The notes: generated from the sequence alone by a model not told the origin. 64,000 bases of DNA from Diplolepis rosae (GCA_030998225.1 JAPYXD010000466.1:5001001-5065000), one strand, 5' to 3'; shown: positions 45,637 through 57,389, numbered from the stretch's first letter. Translations and numbers: made by a program.

Positions 45637-46857
45637 CACGGAAAAAAATGAAATGTCTGCTACTGCTAACTGCAGTTAGCTGTCGACTAGTTGATTGTGA
45701 TTGATAAAAAGTTTGCTGAGAGAGTTAACAGTTTGCTGGGACAGTTAAAAAATGTTAGCTGCAATCGAAGTTGAAAATTTGCATTGGACTCCTTAGCGTA
45801 TTAAGAGTTGTAGCTAATTATTTGGTTGTTGTTGCTAAAACAGTTTACTTTCCTAGAAAATCTTAAAATTCGTTCTCGTAGCTTTTAAAATTTTGCGCTG
45901 ATATGTAAGAAGTTAGCAGCGGTTGCTAACGGCTGCTTAGTCATCCCGCGTTTTCTGTGCTGCTCATGCGCACAAAGCGCGACTAGTCAGATATTGTGCT
46001 GTAAATGGTAAGTTGTACACCTGTCGCGTTGTTTTGAATTTAATTTATAAATAATTCGACGATTCGCGTTAATTTATAATGCAAATGACTGATTTGTAAC
46101 TGATCTCTGAATATTGTATTGTAGGTTTTGTAATAGGTTCTTTATTGTGCTATTTATTATCTTCTTACTGAGGTTATCTTAATTCTAAGTGTTGTATACT
46201 TGTACAATTGAGAGGCCGCAGATGCCTCGCGGCTGAAGTATGAGCGACGTTCAGAAGCCTCCCCATTCTTAAGCGAAGAATTTTTGAAAACATTATATTG
46301 GACTGGGAAGTAAGTCGCTACTGTTCCCGGTAATGTTTCTACTTGTAGCTATAAGTTTGGTTATCAAAGCAGCTCACGTTTTATTCTTATTCTTGAAAAA
46401 TTATGCTGTGATTAAGGTTAGAACTAAATCAGTTTTTTTTCGTTTTTAATTTTGCAGGTTACGATATGTCGCAAGAAATTAGTTGTTTTGATATAATTTG
46501 CCAGCAGACTTTTGTGAGTATAGAAGGGTTACGAGATCATTTTTTTCTAAAGCTCCCAGGTCTAACTGTATTTCAACTGTAAATAAATGATTTTGAGTGC
46601 TACCTCTATTTGCAGCAATTGCTAATAAAATTAACTAGTACTTCAAACGCTGTTAGAACAGAAGAGAACACGACCGATAGGCTACTGCTCACAATCGTTC
46701 TTACCAGTGCTAACGTAAATTAGCTGGCATCGCTAAAGTACTGTAGCGAATAGACGTTAGTATTAGCAGCTAAGACATTCGCTGTCCGTATATCAAGTAA
46801 CTTTCTTAGCTGTAGTAGCGAATATTTAGCTAATGCAGCTAATTATTTTTTTCCGTG
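45637..46857. mobile_element. CACGG-ended element E1
   Basis: Both ends read CACGGAAAAAAAT inward and both flanks are TA (45635-45636, 46858-46859). The right end (TAGCGAATATTTAGCTAATGC) is shared with E2 at 56199. The interior is rich in GCTAAC/GTTAGC. A short start MSQEISCFDIICQQTF followed by gtgagt (46466-46515) could be a mini-exon but has no support from a second copy. Confidence 0.8.
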
Positions 46858-46859
46858 TA

Positions 46860-47610
46860 CTTATGCAAGTTTTGAACTTTGCGAAAGATATTTCGGTTTT
46901 AATCAAGCCATGATTAGAATTTTTGAGTTAATTTAAAATTCATTTAAGTAACTGACTTGTGCTGTCTGACAAGTGTCAGCAGAGATGTTAAAATGATTAC
47001 ATTCTAATGATATAAAAAAAATAAATATAATATAATAAAAGAAATATATTCTGAAAACGGCATTACATCTTTCCATAAAAAGCACTGAGAGCAAAGGAAG
47101 CCGCTGATTGTCTAGGCAAAAAGCGTCCTCGGTAAGGACACCGCGTTAATCCGGGAAAATTGTGTCGGCAAACAGCTCTTTGTGGAGGGACAAACGGTAG
47201 GTCGTTTACGTCACATCGCCCATTCTGAAAAGTAATCTACACCGTCAAGCGCATTGTAAAAACGATTGTGAACCACGTGTATACGGATTGGGGGCGGTCG
47301 TGTGCGCGCTTCTTTATCTTTACAGGGTAAGATGGAACAAAACTACACGTTCATTCAAACAGGATCGTGAATATTTTTTATTTATCTTTTCAAATATTTT
47401 TTCTCACAATAGCCAAAATAATATAAAAAATATTTTTACATAATAAGTATAATGGAGGACTAGAGAGCAAATATTTTAAATATTTTATGCTGAAACTGTA
47501 TAATAACTTGATATAAACTATCGAAAACGGCTAGATAAAAGCACCAACTTTGTCCTATAAGTGTAAAAAAATGCAGTTCAATTAGATGTAAAAAATTGAA
47601 TAGTAAATCT
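46860..47610. other. unassigned DNA
   Basis: GC-richer patch at about 47085-47330 without a recognisable gene. Confidence 0.4.
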
Positions 47611-47741
47611 GTGATAGTTAATTTGGTATCGGGTCAGCTCTGTTCCTAATTTTTGATGTGATAAAACGCATTAAATTTTTATGCGTTTTATCTCATTAAA
47701 AATTAAAAACAGAACTGACTCCATGCCAAATTAACTATCAC
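47611..47741. repeat. 131-bp hairpin
   Basis: Arms of about 62 bp, GTGATAGTTAATTTGG... and its inverted form, meet at a very short loop near 47676. About ten mismatches between arms. Confidence 0.85.
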
Positions 47742-49477
47742 TGGTTTACCACTTTGGGTCAATAAAACAATTAACATGTATGGGAAGATGTCACGATATA
47801 TTGAAATATAACACTAAACGTAGTTCAAATAGATACTTACGCAATGTAATAAAATATATTTAGTTATTTAGTCACAGTTAGTTACAAATCTAAAAATATC
47901 AAGGTATATATTATCTACAATATTGAAATTTTCGGAGTAAATACCCTGAACTTTTAAACGCCCAGAAAAAGCCTTTAGTTGGTTAAACAAAATCGTTTTG
48001 TTAACTGTGTTTGGTTGATTCCAAAAAATAGTTTTGTTCGTTAAGCTAAATTTTTATTCATTTGACTAAACTTGTTAATTCGAGTAAACCAAAAATTTTA
48101 GTTAAACAATTTTGTTAACATAACAAAATATTTTGTTGATGTTACAAAATGTTTTGATTAAATTCACCAAATAAATTTGTATAAGATTAAAATTCTAGGA
48201 TTATAGCAACAACAATTTTGTTGAATAAACCAAATTTTCTTTAGTGTAGGGTCCGGCCTCTGGGGTTTAATTTTGTCTATTTCGAGTGAAAATGAATTAA
48301 TCTAGAGTAAAAAACAATTTTTATATATTAAGAGAGCTAACAATAATTCTGCTTGCCCCAACAATATCCTATAAATGTTGCGCTGTTTTTGCTGAGCAAC
48401 TCTTATCCTTTTGTGCCGATAGCTGGCGATTCGTAAACTTTTTCAAAACAAATTTCGTGATTTGACACTCCCCCCGATCTGTTAAGCCTCACAAGGTTCT
48501 ACTGTAACTGCATATCCACTTTTATACTTTTAATGTTGACCATACGTTTTTTTCGTTGCAAAATATTGTTTTATACATTTTTAGCATTGTTAATATAAAG
48601 TAGGCAAATTCGTGGCAGTAATTTGTATTAAAATATGTAAATTTTCAAATAATTTTAGGGCCCCTTGAGGTACTTAGATAGATACGTCATTGAGTGTAGA
48701 CCAGCTAATGTTGAAGCTATTGAGAAGAATAAGCGCGGTCGGATGATCGCGCGTAAGCACGTTATTTGCTGCGCTTTGCAACAAAAAACGCACTCTTGGT
48801 ATATCGTTGCTTCTTAAGGGTGGCTTACCGCCCCCTCCACCCCTTAACCACTAAGATTCCGGATACTCTGTTCATGCAGTGCTCGCACCGAGGATTATAC
48901 ATGATTATACAGAACTGAGAAATCCTCTACAAACCAGGCCTTCTATCCAACCACGCTATACGTTCAATATATATATATATATATATATAACATATGCCTA
49001 TACTGAAAAAAGAGTTCATTGAATCAAGTAAACGTATTTACTTGGCCGATTCTACTGGCAAGAAGCTAATATTTCCTTAAGGCAATGGATCAATTGGACC
49101 ACGTGACTAGATTATATATTAATTTGTTCATGTAAGATAACTTTTCACATTCTCATCATAAATGAGAAGATATTAGTTTTATATGAAAAATGATTTTCGA
49201 AATTTTCATCAAATCGTTACTTTTTGAGACCCGCTGAGTCAGAACAAACTCTTTTTACGAAAATGTCTGTCTGTCTTTCTGTCTGTCTCTCTGTAGTAGT
49301 AGGTTGTAAACTCTATAACTCTCGATAGAATTATCGGATTGAATTGAGCTTTGACATACTTTGTCGGAGCTAAAAAATTTAGGACAAGTTCGTTAACCAG
49401 CCATATCCAACAAAAATTATCAAAATAGGAGCGTTTTTTTTGTCTCACATAGTTTCCGATAAAACGTATATTTCTCA
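47742..49477. other. unassigned DNA with simple repeats
   Basis: AACAAAA/TTTTGTT words cluster at 47985-48240. An (AT)n run is at about 48968-48990 and a (TGTC)n-like run at about 49262-49295. No gene recognised. Confidence 0.4.
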
Positions 49478-49598
49478 GGCAAAAATAGATAATTTTGCTT
49501 TCAAGAATAGCAATATTATTATTGAAGGGCTAATTTGAAAAAGAAAAAATTATTTTCCATGGAAAAAATTTGAAACACAGAAAAATAATTTTATTAAT

Positions 49599-49711
49599 TA
49601 GGTGAGTTTGAAATTTTTTCGACCGGCAATCGAAAGACCTGGGCTCGAATCACAGCGCAGTCGAAAGCGTCATTTTTTCCACAGAAAAAATTTTCAAATT
49701 CTTTAAATATT
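49599..49711 (+). mobile_element. SINE-like insertion with 19-bp target duplication
   Basis: GAAAAATAATTTTATTAAT occurs at 49580-49598 and 49712-49730. The opposite arm of the foldback (near 53670) has the sequence once, without the insert. The 113-bp insert contains GGCTCGAATCA, close to a tRNA-type B box. It ends AT-rich, but I could not see a clear A box. Long duplications of this kind arise by LINE-assisted retroposition. Confidence 0.75.
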
Positions 49712-50867
49712 GAAAAATAATTTTATTAATAAATTTTATTTTTGGCCTTACTTTTTTTTTCTATTGCTTCTTACCAAATTTTAGAAAATTATGCGATTCT
49801 AATAAATTATGAATAACTTTTTCAAGGAAAAGATTCTGTACAACTTAACCGTTTCTAATTTTTGAAAATTAATCAATTATTACCAAATTCAGCAATTTGT
49901 TTAGAAAAATTTCGTTTTGGAAAATTGATTTTTAATGGTTTCAGCCGTTATAGAATTTACTTTCAAAAATTTCGGAGTCGTGAAATTTTGAATGACAGTG
50001 TCATTCATTATTATCTTGACGACACTTATTTTATTTTTGAAAAATATTAATTTTTCTCTTTCTTTAATTACGTCTACTACTTGTAACTACTACTATATAA
50101 CTATATACTACTACTATAACTACTTCTGAGCTGATAAATCTTCCCTGAATACTGGAACCTTTTTTATACCAAAAGGCGTTTTTGTTACATTTTAAAGTCA
50201 GTCTAATGGAGTTAGAAACAGTACTCGGTACAAGAACATATTCATTATATATACACTTGATTAAAGCAAATTTTGGAATTGAAAACAATACCCGTGTGGA
50301 AATCGAACCCGGAAACTGATCGAAATCCGGATGGATAGATGATTTGGTTATGTTCCCGACATGAAGGCTGGTCGGGAACCGGCCGGGCTACGTAGCCCCT
50401 TTTTGGCTGTTTTTAAGGGGGGTTCTTAGTAGCATTAAAATTTCACTAAATACACAATCCGAATTCAAAATTTTCAATGCGAATAAATCCGAATGAATCC
50501 GGTCAATTTCGGATTCATTCGGATTCTTTCGGATTGAAAGTTTGGACTGATTCGGATTGGTCGGATTCATTCGGATTAAGAGTTCAGATTGATTTTAAAT
50601 CGGCCTCTGATTGATACGGATTAAAACTTGCTTCGGATTTATCCGGAATTACTCGGATTGGTTCAGAAACAGATTTCTAAATGGTTCGCATTGGTTTGGA
50701 ATAAATTCCAAATCCGAGACTTTCTCCAGGGCACTTTACTAGCGCCCGACTAGTTCCCGGTCAGTTTCCAACAATTAACTTCATCCTGGGTTAATTCTGC
50801 CGGTTCCCGACTTGACCCGGTCCGGTCACAAGTCAACCCGGACGATTCCCACCCAGTTTCCGACCAT

Positions 50868-52786
50868 CCCGTGCAGAAATCGCCCGATTTGTCCTCATTT
50901 AAGGTAGGGCTACGGTTAGGCCCTCGCTAGAAAAAGTAGACTAGGAAGTTCTAGGCGGGCCCCGGCGAGGCGTTGATAAGTTTCACCCTGTTTGGTTTCT
51001 AGAAAAACTAGTTCCTTCTAGTCGGGCCCTATTTTTGGATTTTAGTCAGGCCCTAGGTAGTTTCTTATTTTAATAAAAAGTTTAGATATTCTTTGCTGCG
51101 CATGCTCATGCAAAAGGCCTTTACATACACGGAGAAAAATAGTTAAAGTAATTTTACTCAACTTCCGATCAAATTTGGGACATAAGGACAAGTTAGAAGT
51201 TATTTAGTATCACTGTATTTATTTGTGATATATTAAATGTTCGAAAATGAATCAAAGTTGAGTAAAATTCAGAAGTGCAGGGTGAAGTATGAAAGCGTGC
51301 ATTAAATTTTTTTAAATATATATATTATTACTCGTAGTATAACTATAAAAAACCAATCTTCTATTAAATCACAAAAATAGTAGAGCTTTCCGTTCATTCT
51401 ACTCTGCGCTTCAATCGAGAGTTGAGTAAACCGTGAATCGCAAGATTTATTCCAACAGCTACATCTATTCACGCAGGAACGAATGAAAGTAATCTGCGCC
51501 TTGGGCACACATGAAAAATTTTTAATTTCAAAAACATAAATTCTTAAAATTAAATTGATCTTATGGAAATTTAAACAAAACAAAGTCGATAAGTGTATTA
51601 CATAAAATATGAAATATCACATAAATTACTCAGGCAGAATAATAATTTGGAATTCGCAAATGTAAAATCCATATTTTGAAAATATAAAACACAGAAAATA
51701 AAAGAACCTTCTTTTAAATGTTTTTATACAAGATACTTCTTAATAATAATGCAATTTTTTAATGTACATTTGAAAATTTAGTTTCACTAAACTTCATACG
51801 TTGTTATAATAAAAATGTATACTAAATGTAATTTAATAATTATATTATATATATCAATAATCATAGTTATAATAATTGTGTAATTATATTAATTTTTAAA
51901 AATATTTTATTAATCATTTATGAAAAAAGTTGATTTATTTTTACTTGAGTAAGGCTAAAAAATTTTATTGACGGCACTTACTCTCACAAGCTCTGAATAA
52001 CTCATGCAGTCACTATATAAGAAAGTTCCAAATTTTCTATCTCAGCATTGTAAGCGAGCGTGTGCGTGATTCGACGAAAGCGTATCGTACTATATATGAG
52101 TGTTGTTATTAGGTTTATATATGTAAGGTTATATGTTTAAGTGTATTTGTAATTTGAAATATGATTGGCTACGTCCGTAATGGTGTGAATGTATTTGTAA
52201 GTTGTTTATGTATATACCGGATGACTATTGGCAGGCTCGAGGTAAGAATTTTTTTTTATTTGAGAGAACCATACCATTGCCAGTTGAAATAATACGCCCG
52301 ATGCTCATTTTACCCAACTACGGTTTGAAGCACCTCAAGCGTCGGTGATATACTTATACATTTCATGTTAACCCACTGACGCATGTTGGTGCCCTGTCGT
52401 CGATAACGTTTTACTCAACACCTTACTATTCCCTATGTAACGCTTATTGTTATTCACTTTGGGTGAATTAGGTATATATCAAATTGATTTTACCCGACTA
52501 GGATTTAATAGATGTTCAAATGTCCTTATGTCCCAAGTTTAATCGACAGAGTTGAGTAAAATTACTTCAACTATTTTTCTCCGTGTATAGCTGGGGCCCC
52601 ATTGTACGGTTAGGCAATAGATATGTATTCTAATCAGGGCCCGACTAGATGTCTAAAATAGGGCCTGCCTAAAACAGCGTTACAGAAGTAGATGGGGCCT
52701 GACTACTTTTCCCTACTAGATCCCGACTAGAAGTAGGGAAAAGTAGTCAGGGCCCTACTATATCTTAAATGAAATTTCTGCACGGG
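50868..52786. mobile_element. C-family element C3 (CCCGTGCAG ends, AT duplication)
   Basis: Both ends read CCCGTGCAGAAAT inward, and both flanks are AT (50866-50867, 52787-52788). Subterminal parts carry 'gggccc(t/c)gactagaa' words on both sides. It is inserted in C4 and contains the D element. Confidence 0.8.
51128..52585 (+). mobile_element. D-family element, copy in the nest (CACGGAG ends, TA duplication)
   Basis: Ends CACGGAGAAAAATAGTT continue with (A)AAGTAATTTTACTCAAC on both sides. TA flanks both ends (51126-51127, 52586-52587). Compared with the copy at 26.4-28.4 kb it lacks the segment with the putative terminal exon. The break is near 51550. No coding region remains. Confidence 0.85.
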
Positions 52787-53816
52787 ATGCAATACAGCCC
52801 GAGTTTGCCCGGCAGGGATCCGGCCAGAAACCTTTTTTTAATGGGGCTAACTGGGGCAATTTCCACACGGGTAATTATGCTATCAATTGGTTTTTATTAT
52901 TTACCTGCACGGTGTTCATTTCAATAAATCATCTATATGCTTTTGTCTTAAGATAAGACTGTGATTGATTTAATACACATTCCGTGAACAAGTTGATCTA
53001 ATAATCCTTAATGACGATTGGTATTATGAAGAGGTCAATTTTTTAAACGCCTCAAGTTAATTGAATTAGGAAATTTTTAAAATATAAATTTAATCCGGAA
53101 GCTGCACGATTTCCCAAGATTGGAGTTGTTAAATTAATTTCCTTAAATTCTGCACTGTAAAAAGAAAGAATTGTTTTAAGCTTAAAAGTCGACTGACTTT
53201 AAAATGTAACAAAAATGCCTTTTGGTATAAAAAAGGTTCCAGTATTCCGGGAAGATTTATCAGCTCAGAAGTAGTTATAGTAGTAGTATATAGTTATATA
53301 GTAGTAGTTATAAGTAGTAGACGTAATTAAAGAATGAGAAAAATTAATATTTTTCAAAAATAAAATAAGTGTCGTCAAGATAATAATGAATGACACTGTC
53401 ATTCAAAATTTCACGACTCCGGAATTTTTGAAAGTAAATTCTATAACGGCTGAAACCATTAAAAATCAATTTTCCAAAACGAAATTTTTATAAACAAATT
53501 GCTGAATTTGGTAATAATTGATTAATTTTCAAAAATTAGAAACGGCTAAGTTGTACAGAATCTTTTCCTTGAAAAAGTTATTCATAATTTATTAGAATCG
53601 CATAATTTTCTAAACTTTGGTAAGAAGCAATAAAGAAAAAAGTAAGGCCAAAAATAAAATTTATTAATAAAATTATTTTTCTGTGTTTCAAATTTTTTCC
53701 ATGGAAAATAATTTTTTCTTTTTCAAATTAGCCCTTCAATAATAATATTGCTATTCTTGAAAGCAAAATTATCTATTTCTGCCTGAGATCTAATTTTCGT
53801 GGATGAACTACCTTAA

Positions 53817-54280
53817 GGGGGTCTCCTTATCCAGAACTTTCAAAACATCGATTTTTTTTTGTTTGTTTCAATCGATGGATCTATTATCAGAGAATATTGT
53901 CGCAAAATTTTACAGTCCATATCGGAAAGTTCTGGAAATTAACTCAAAAGATCGATAAAAAAAATTTTTTTTACAATTTTTTAGGTTCACTATAAGCGGA
54001 AGACCCTTCTGAATAAAAAAAAAACAAATATATATGTGTTTCAGATGAAAACTTTGGACAATATCATGCACGCAAAATTAATTGTCCGTGGTGAGACGCT
54101 GCGCGGGATCTTCGATAAGTCCGAGATTTTTTTTTGTTTTCAAATGAAAATTTTTTTTTAACAAGTTCAAATATGTACCTAAATATACGCGAAAAATCTT
54201 TGACCAGTGTTTTTATTTTCTACTTAAAAGAAAATTGGGAAAAAGTGCCTTTTTTGAAGGTTGTGGATAAGGAGACCCCC
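53817..54280 (-). mobile_element. TTAA-flanked MITE, copy 2
   Basis: GGGGGTCTCCTTATCC ends, TTAA at 53813-53816 and 54281-54284. Inverted relative to copy 1 at 24701-25287 and about 120 bp shorter through an internal deletion. It adjoins the right edge of the F3 foldback. Confidence 0.8.
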
Positions 54281-54448
54281 TTAAGGACACATAATAAAAC
54301 GTGGAGACATATGAATTTTGTCCTCTTTTATCAATCAGCTTTCAGATTAACCACTCTAGAGAAAGAAAAAATCTTAATTTAATTTAATTGAGTAGTGAAA
54401 TTGATGAAAACATAATATTTGTACCTAGTGGATATTTGTTGCTGACTT

Positions 54449-55313
54449 CCCGTGCAGAAATTGCCTAATTTGGTCCGAGTTTGCGATGAGGGCCCGATGA
54501 GGTTGGCCACTTGGGGCCGTAGTGAGGAAAATTTTGCGGTTCTGATGAGGGCCAGAGAGGGATAGTTGAAAAATAGTTGCAACGCCATCTACTCTGGTGT
54601 TATGAGCGCCATAATGCTTTCATGTTGTTGTGGCATTTTATTTCAATTTAGGCGTTTGTAAAGTTGAGTGAAATACAATAAAAGTTGAAAAAATTGATCA
54701 AAAAATGCCAAAAGCTAAGAGCACTTTACGTGTTCGAAAACACAGGTACATTGCTAGTATTCCTTACTTACGCAATGAAGACCAAGGTAAGCAAATTAAT
54801 TATAATCATATAACCTTTCCAAACCTCAAATAGTTATGATTTATCACTAGCGATGTGCCCTTGAAATTTTCAATGTGGAATTTTTGAACCACGAAATTTT
54901 TCACAAAACTTATGGACTTATTTAACAATTTCTGGTTTTGAATAAAAAAGCAACATGAATTACAAGTAGCTCCAAGAAGAAAATAATTAATGAAATATAT
55001 ATATATAATCCTTACGAAAAGCAATGATGAAAAATTAAATAAATGTGAATTTGTTGACGAATTGCCCATTTATGGATGTATTTTTTATTTTAAACAAAAA
55101 TATATTTAAATAGATAAGAATATATATATTGCACATGAAAATTATAAGGGGCCTCATAGGAGCCACATCAGGGCCACAGTAGAGGCATAAATTAGTGGTC
55201 CTCATCAGGTTAGGCGTTTCATTTCCCATCGGGCGCTAACGGGATTGCCTCATCAGGGCCCCATTTAGCCCCATTGGGGCCCGAAGGACGCCACACTTAA
55301 ATTTCTGCACGGG
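54449..55313. mobile_element. C-family element C2 (CCCGTGCAG ends, TT duplication) with a mini-exon
   Basis: Left end CCCGTGCAGAAATTGCC, right end (inward) CCCGTGCAGAAATTTAA. TT flanks both sides (54447-54448, 55314-55315). Subterminal regions carry GGGCCC, 'gatgaggg' and 'catcaggg' words. A 27-codon exon start lies inside (54705-54786). Confidence 0.8.
54705..54786 (+). CDS. mini-exon of unknown family with IASIPYL motif, copy 2
   Basis: Twenty-seven codons plus one base: MPKAKSTLRVRKHRYIASIP then YLRNEDQ, followed by the donor gtaagc. Same length, phase and motif as 28484-28565. It sits inside the C2 transposon, so it was either captured or is the start of the element's own gene. No second exon was seen before the element ends at 55313. 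Function unknown; the basic start could bind nucleic acid. Confidence 0.5.
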
Positions 55314-55315
55314 TT

Positions 55316-55680
55316 TCTATGGTAAATTTTGTTTATTCTCAGAAGCAATAACTTTTATATTTGTGTTGTCATTCAACTGATTTAATTTTCTTAATTAGTT
55401 TAAAAGATCACACTATTTTCTTTTATTTATCTTATTATCAGACACATCATTATTTGGATTTCCTGTGTGGATTAACATTTAATTTTGCTCGATGATTATT
55501 ATTCCCTGAATCTATTTAGACCCTCCTTCAATGTAGTGAGATATCAACAAATTCAAAGCAGAGTTTCATGATTAAGTCACCCAATGATTATGCTTATTAT
55601 TTAAGAAACATAACTTTTAAATAATGAAAGTTGTGAATTTGATACGATAGTCTAGTAAGAGCACCAAAAAAATATTGGTG
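55316..55680. other. unassigned AT-rich DNA
   Basis: Nothing recognised. Confidence 0.4.
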
Positions 55681-56199
55681 CACTGAAAGAAATAAAATGT
55701 AAAATATAGAACTGCTACTTTTTATTCGTTGGCACAGCTATTTTTTTCTTGAGATTATTACTCGGATTCTTGAAGTATCATGCGGGTAGAAGCATCAACA
55801 AAAAATAGTTATGCAAACTATCAAAAGTAGTAGAACTATTTTTTACAAATTGAATAATAGTAGCCTGAACTGTTCATTTTTTTCAGCGTGGTGGCTACTC
55901 GAATGTGCAGCTATAGAGACCAGTAACATTTACCTGGACAGCTAAGATTCTTTACTAGAAGTGCTAACGATATTCACGTATAAAATCACCCCCAGTGGCT
56001 TTGAGTGTAAACTCTGTTTACGGCAACTGCCAACAATGTTATTTGCCATTCACTAATAATAGCATCTGCCACTGCTAACTTTCTGTCACTAACAGACTTT
56101 AGCGCTGGTAGCTAAGTAGTTCGCTGTCCCTATACCAGGTAACCTTTGTAGTTGTGATAGCGAATATTTAGCTGCTGCAGCTAATTACTTTTTTCTGTG
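55681..56199. mobile_element. CACTG-ended element E2
   Basis: Left end CACTGAAAGAAAT, right end (inward) CACAGAAAAAAGTAATT. TG flanks both sides (55679-55680, 56200-56201). The right 50 bp match E1 (45637-46857), while the left end matches P1 (33408-34639). Confidence 0.75.
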
Positions 56200-56201
56200 T
56201 G

Positions 56202-56497
56202 TATCCAAGGAAACCATTTGTGTTTTCATGAAACAAATTTTTTGGTTGAATCAGCCAAAAACTTAATCGATTAACCAATTGGAGATATTATTTACTTACT
56301 CCACATATAACTAAACTGACATTATATGCCATAAAAAGATTTTTAAAATAGCTTTCAACGGTACGTGAATTCATGTCTGAAATTCTGTTGTGTACATGAA
56401 GAAAATCATTTTGGGGAAACTTTAATCGACTGAGTTGAGGGAAATGCAGACATAAGAACATTTGAACAAGTTTTCACCATATTTAAGTGAAATAAAT
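56202..56497. other. unassigned DNA with a D-like end fragment
   Basis: At about 56422-56475 the text 'tttaatcgactgagttgag...acataag' resembles the subterminal part of the D family. No gene. Confidence 0.4.
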
Positions 56498-57246
56498 CCA
56501 ATGTAAAACTAGGGAGGTGAAGGCTCTCGTGTGAACAGCCTACCAAAAAAAACCAAATCTTCGCATACGCTCAGTGAGGGCTGAACATCATTCGAGTGAT
56601 TTATGTGATAAGGTTGTATGCATGGTAATGTTTTTTATGGGTTTCTCACATTGAGATTACGACAGGTCATACGCAACACTCTTCTTTTGGTTGATTTGGA
56701 CTCAAGCATTTCCAGTCACTCACCTGCCCGCTTTTATGACTTGCAATAGTAACGTAATGTATTATCAACTACAGCATTTACATAAATCTTAATTGATTCA
56801 GAAGCGCCATTTCATTCCTCCTCTTACTTCCGTTTAGTAGTAATTACGAATACAATATTATAGTCAACTATAAATTGTAAATAAATGATCCAGAAGCGCC
56901 TCCCCATTCCTCCCCTTGTTTCTGGTCAAGAATAATTTATAATATATCATGATATGATTACTATAAATTTTGAATGATTTAGAAACGCCTATATATTTCT
57001 TCCTTTGCTTCTAGTCAACAATAATTTCTCCAAAATACAATAATATTGTCATTATTATGAATTTCAAATAATTTAGAAGCGCCACCCCATTCGTCCCCTT
57101 GCTTCTAATTAACAGTAACTTCAATTAAGATGATAATATTGTCACTACAAGATAAATTTCGAATAATTCACTGAGCGTATGCGAAGATTTGTTTTTTTTG
57201 GTAGGTTGTTCACACGAGACCCCTCACCTCCCTAGTTTTACATTGG
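56498..57246. mobile_element. 749-bp element with 80-bp TIRs, AAAT duplication and 92-bp internal repeats
   Basis: TIRs start CCAATGTAAAACTAGGGAGG and run about 80 bp with few differences. AAAT lies on both flanks (56494-56497, 57247-57250). Inside, AGAA(G/A)CGCC recurs at 56800, 56892, 56981 and 57075, four units of 89-94 bp. No transposase. Superfamily not assigned. Confidence 0.85.
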
Positions 57247-57389
57247 AAATGTTTTTTTTTGGGTGATATGGATATTTTTTGGTAAACTAATGTCAACTGC
57301 CACTGACTTACTCTAATTTTCTGAAGTTACGTTATATTAATTTAATCATGATTTTATTATAATTTGACATACATTTTAATGATTAATTT

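Larger units (their letters stand above)
50291..52871. mobile_element. C-family element C4 (CCCGTGTGG ends, TA duplication)
   Basis: Both ends read CCCGTGTGGAAAT inward. Flanks are TA on both sides (50289-50290, 52872-52873). Its own sequence is 50291-50865 and 52789-52871; the rest is nested. 50455-50700 is a dense run of CGGATT/AATCCG words. Subterminal sequence is rich in CCCGG/GGCC. Confidence 0.75.
49478..53812. mobile_element. F3 foldback element with about 600-bp arms and a nested interior
   Basis: The left arm (49478-50203) and right arm (53191-53790) are inverted copies. They share 'gcaatattattattgaaggg', 'tgaatgacactgtcattca' and 'tatagtagtagtatatagtt', and stop at GACTGACTTT / AAAGTCAGTC. 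The left arm is longer by the SINE-like insertion at 49599-49711. The right side extends to about 53812, next to the TTAA MITE. The interior (50204-53190) holds three nested transposons. A shorter relative is at 19120-19692. Confidence 0.9.
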
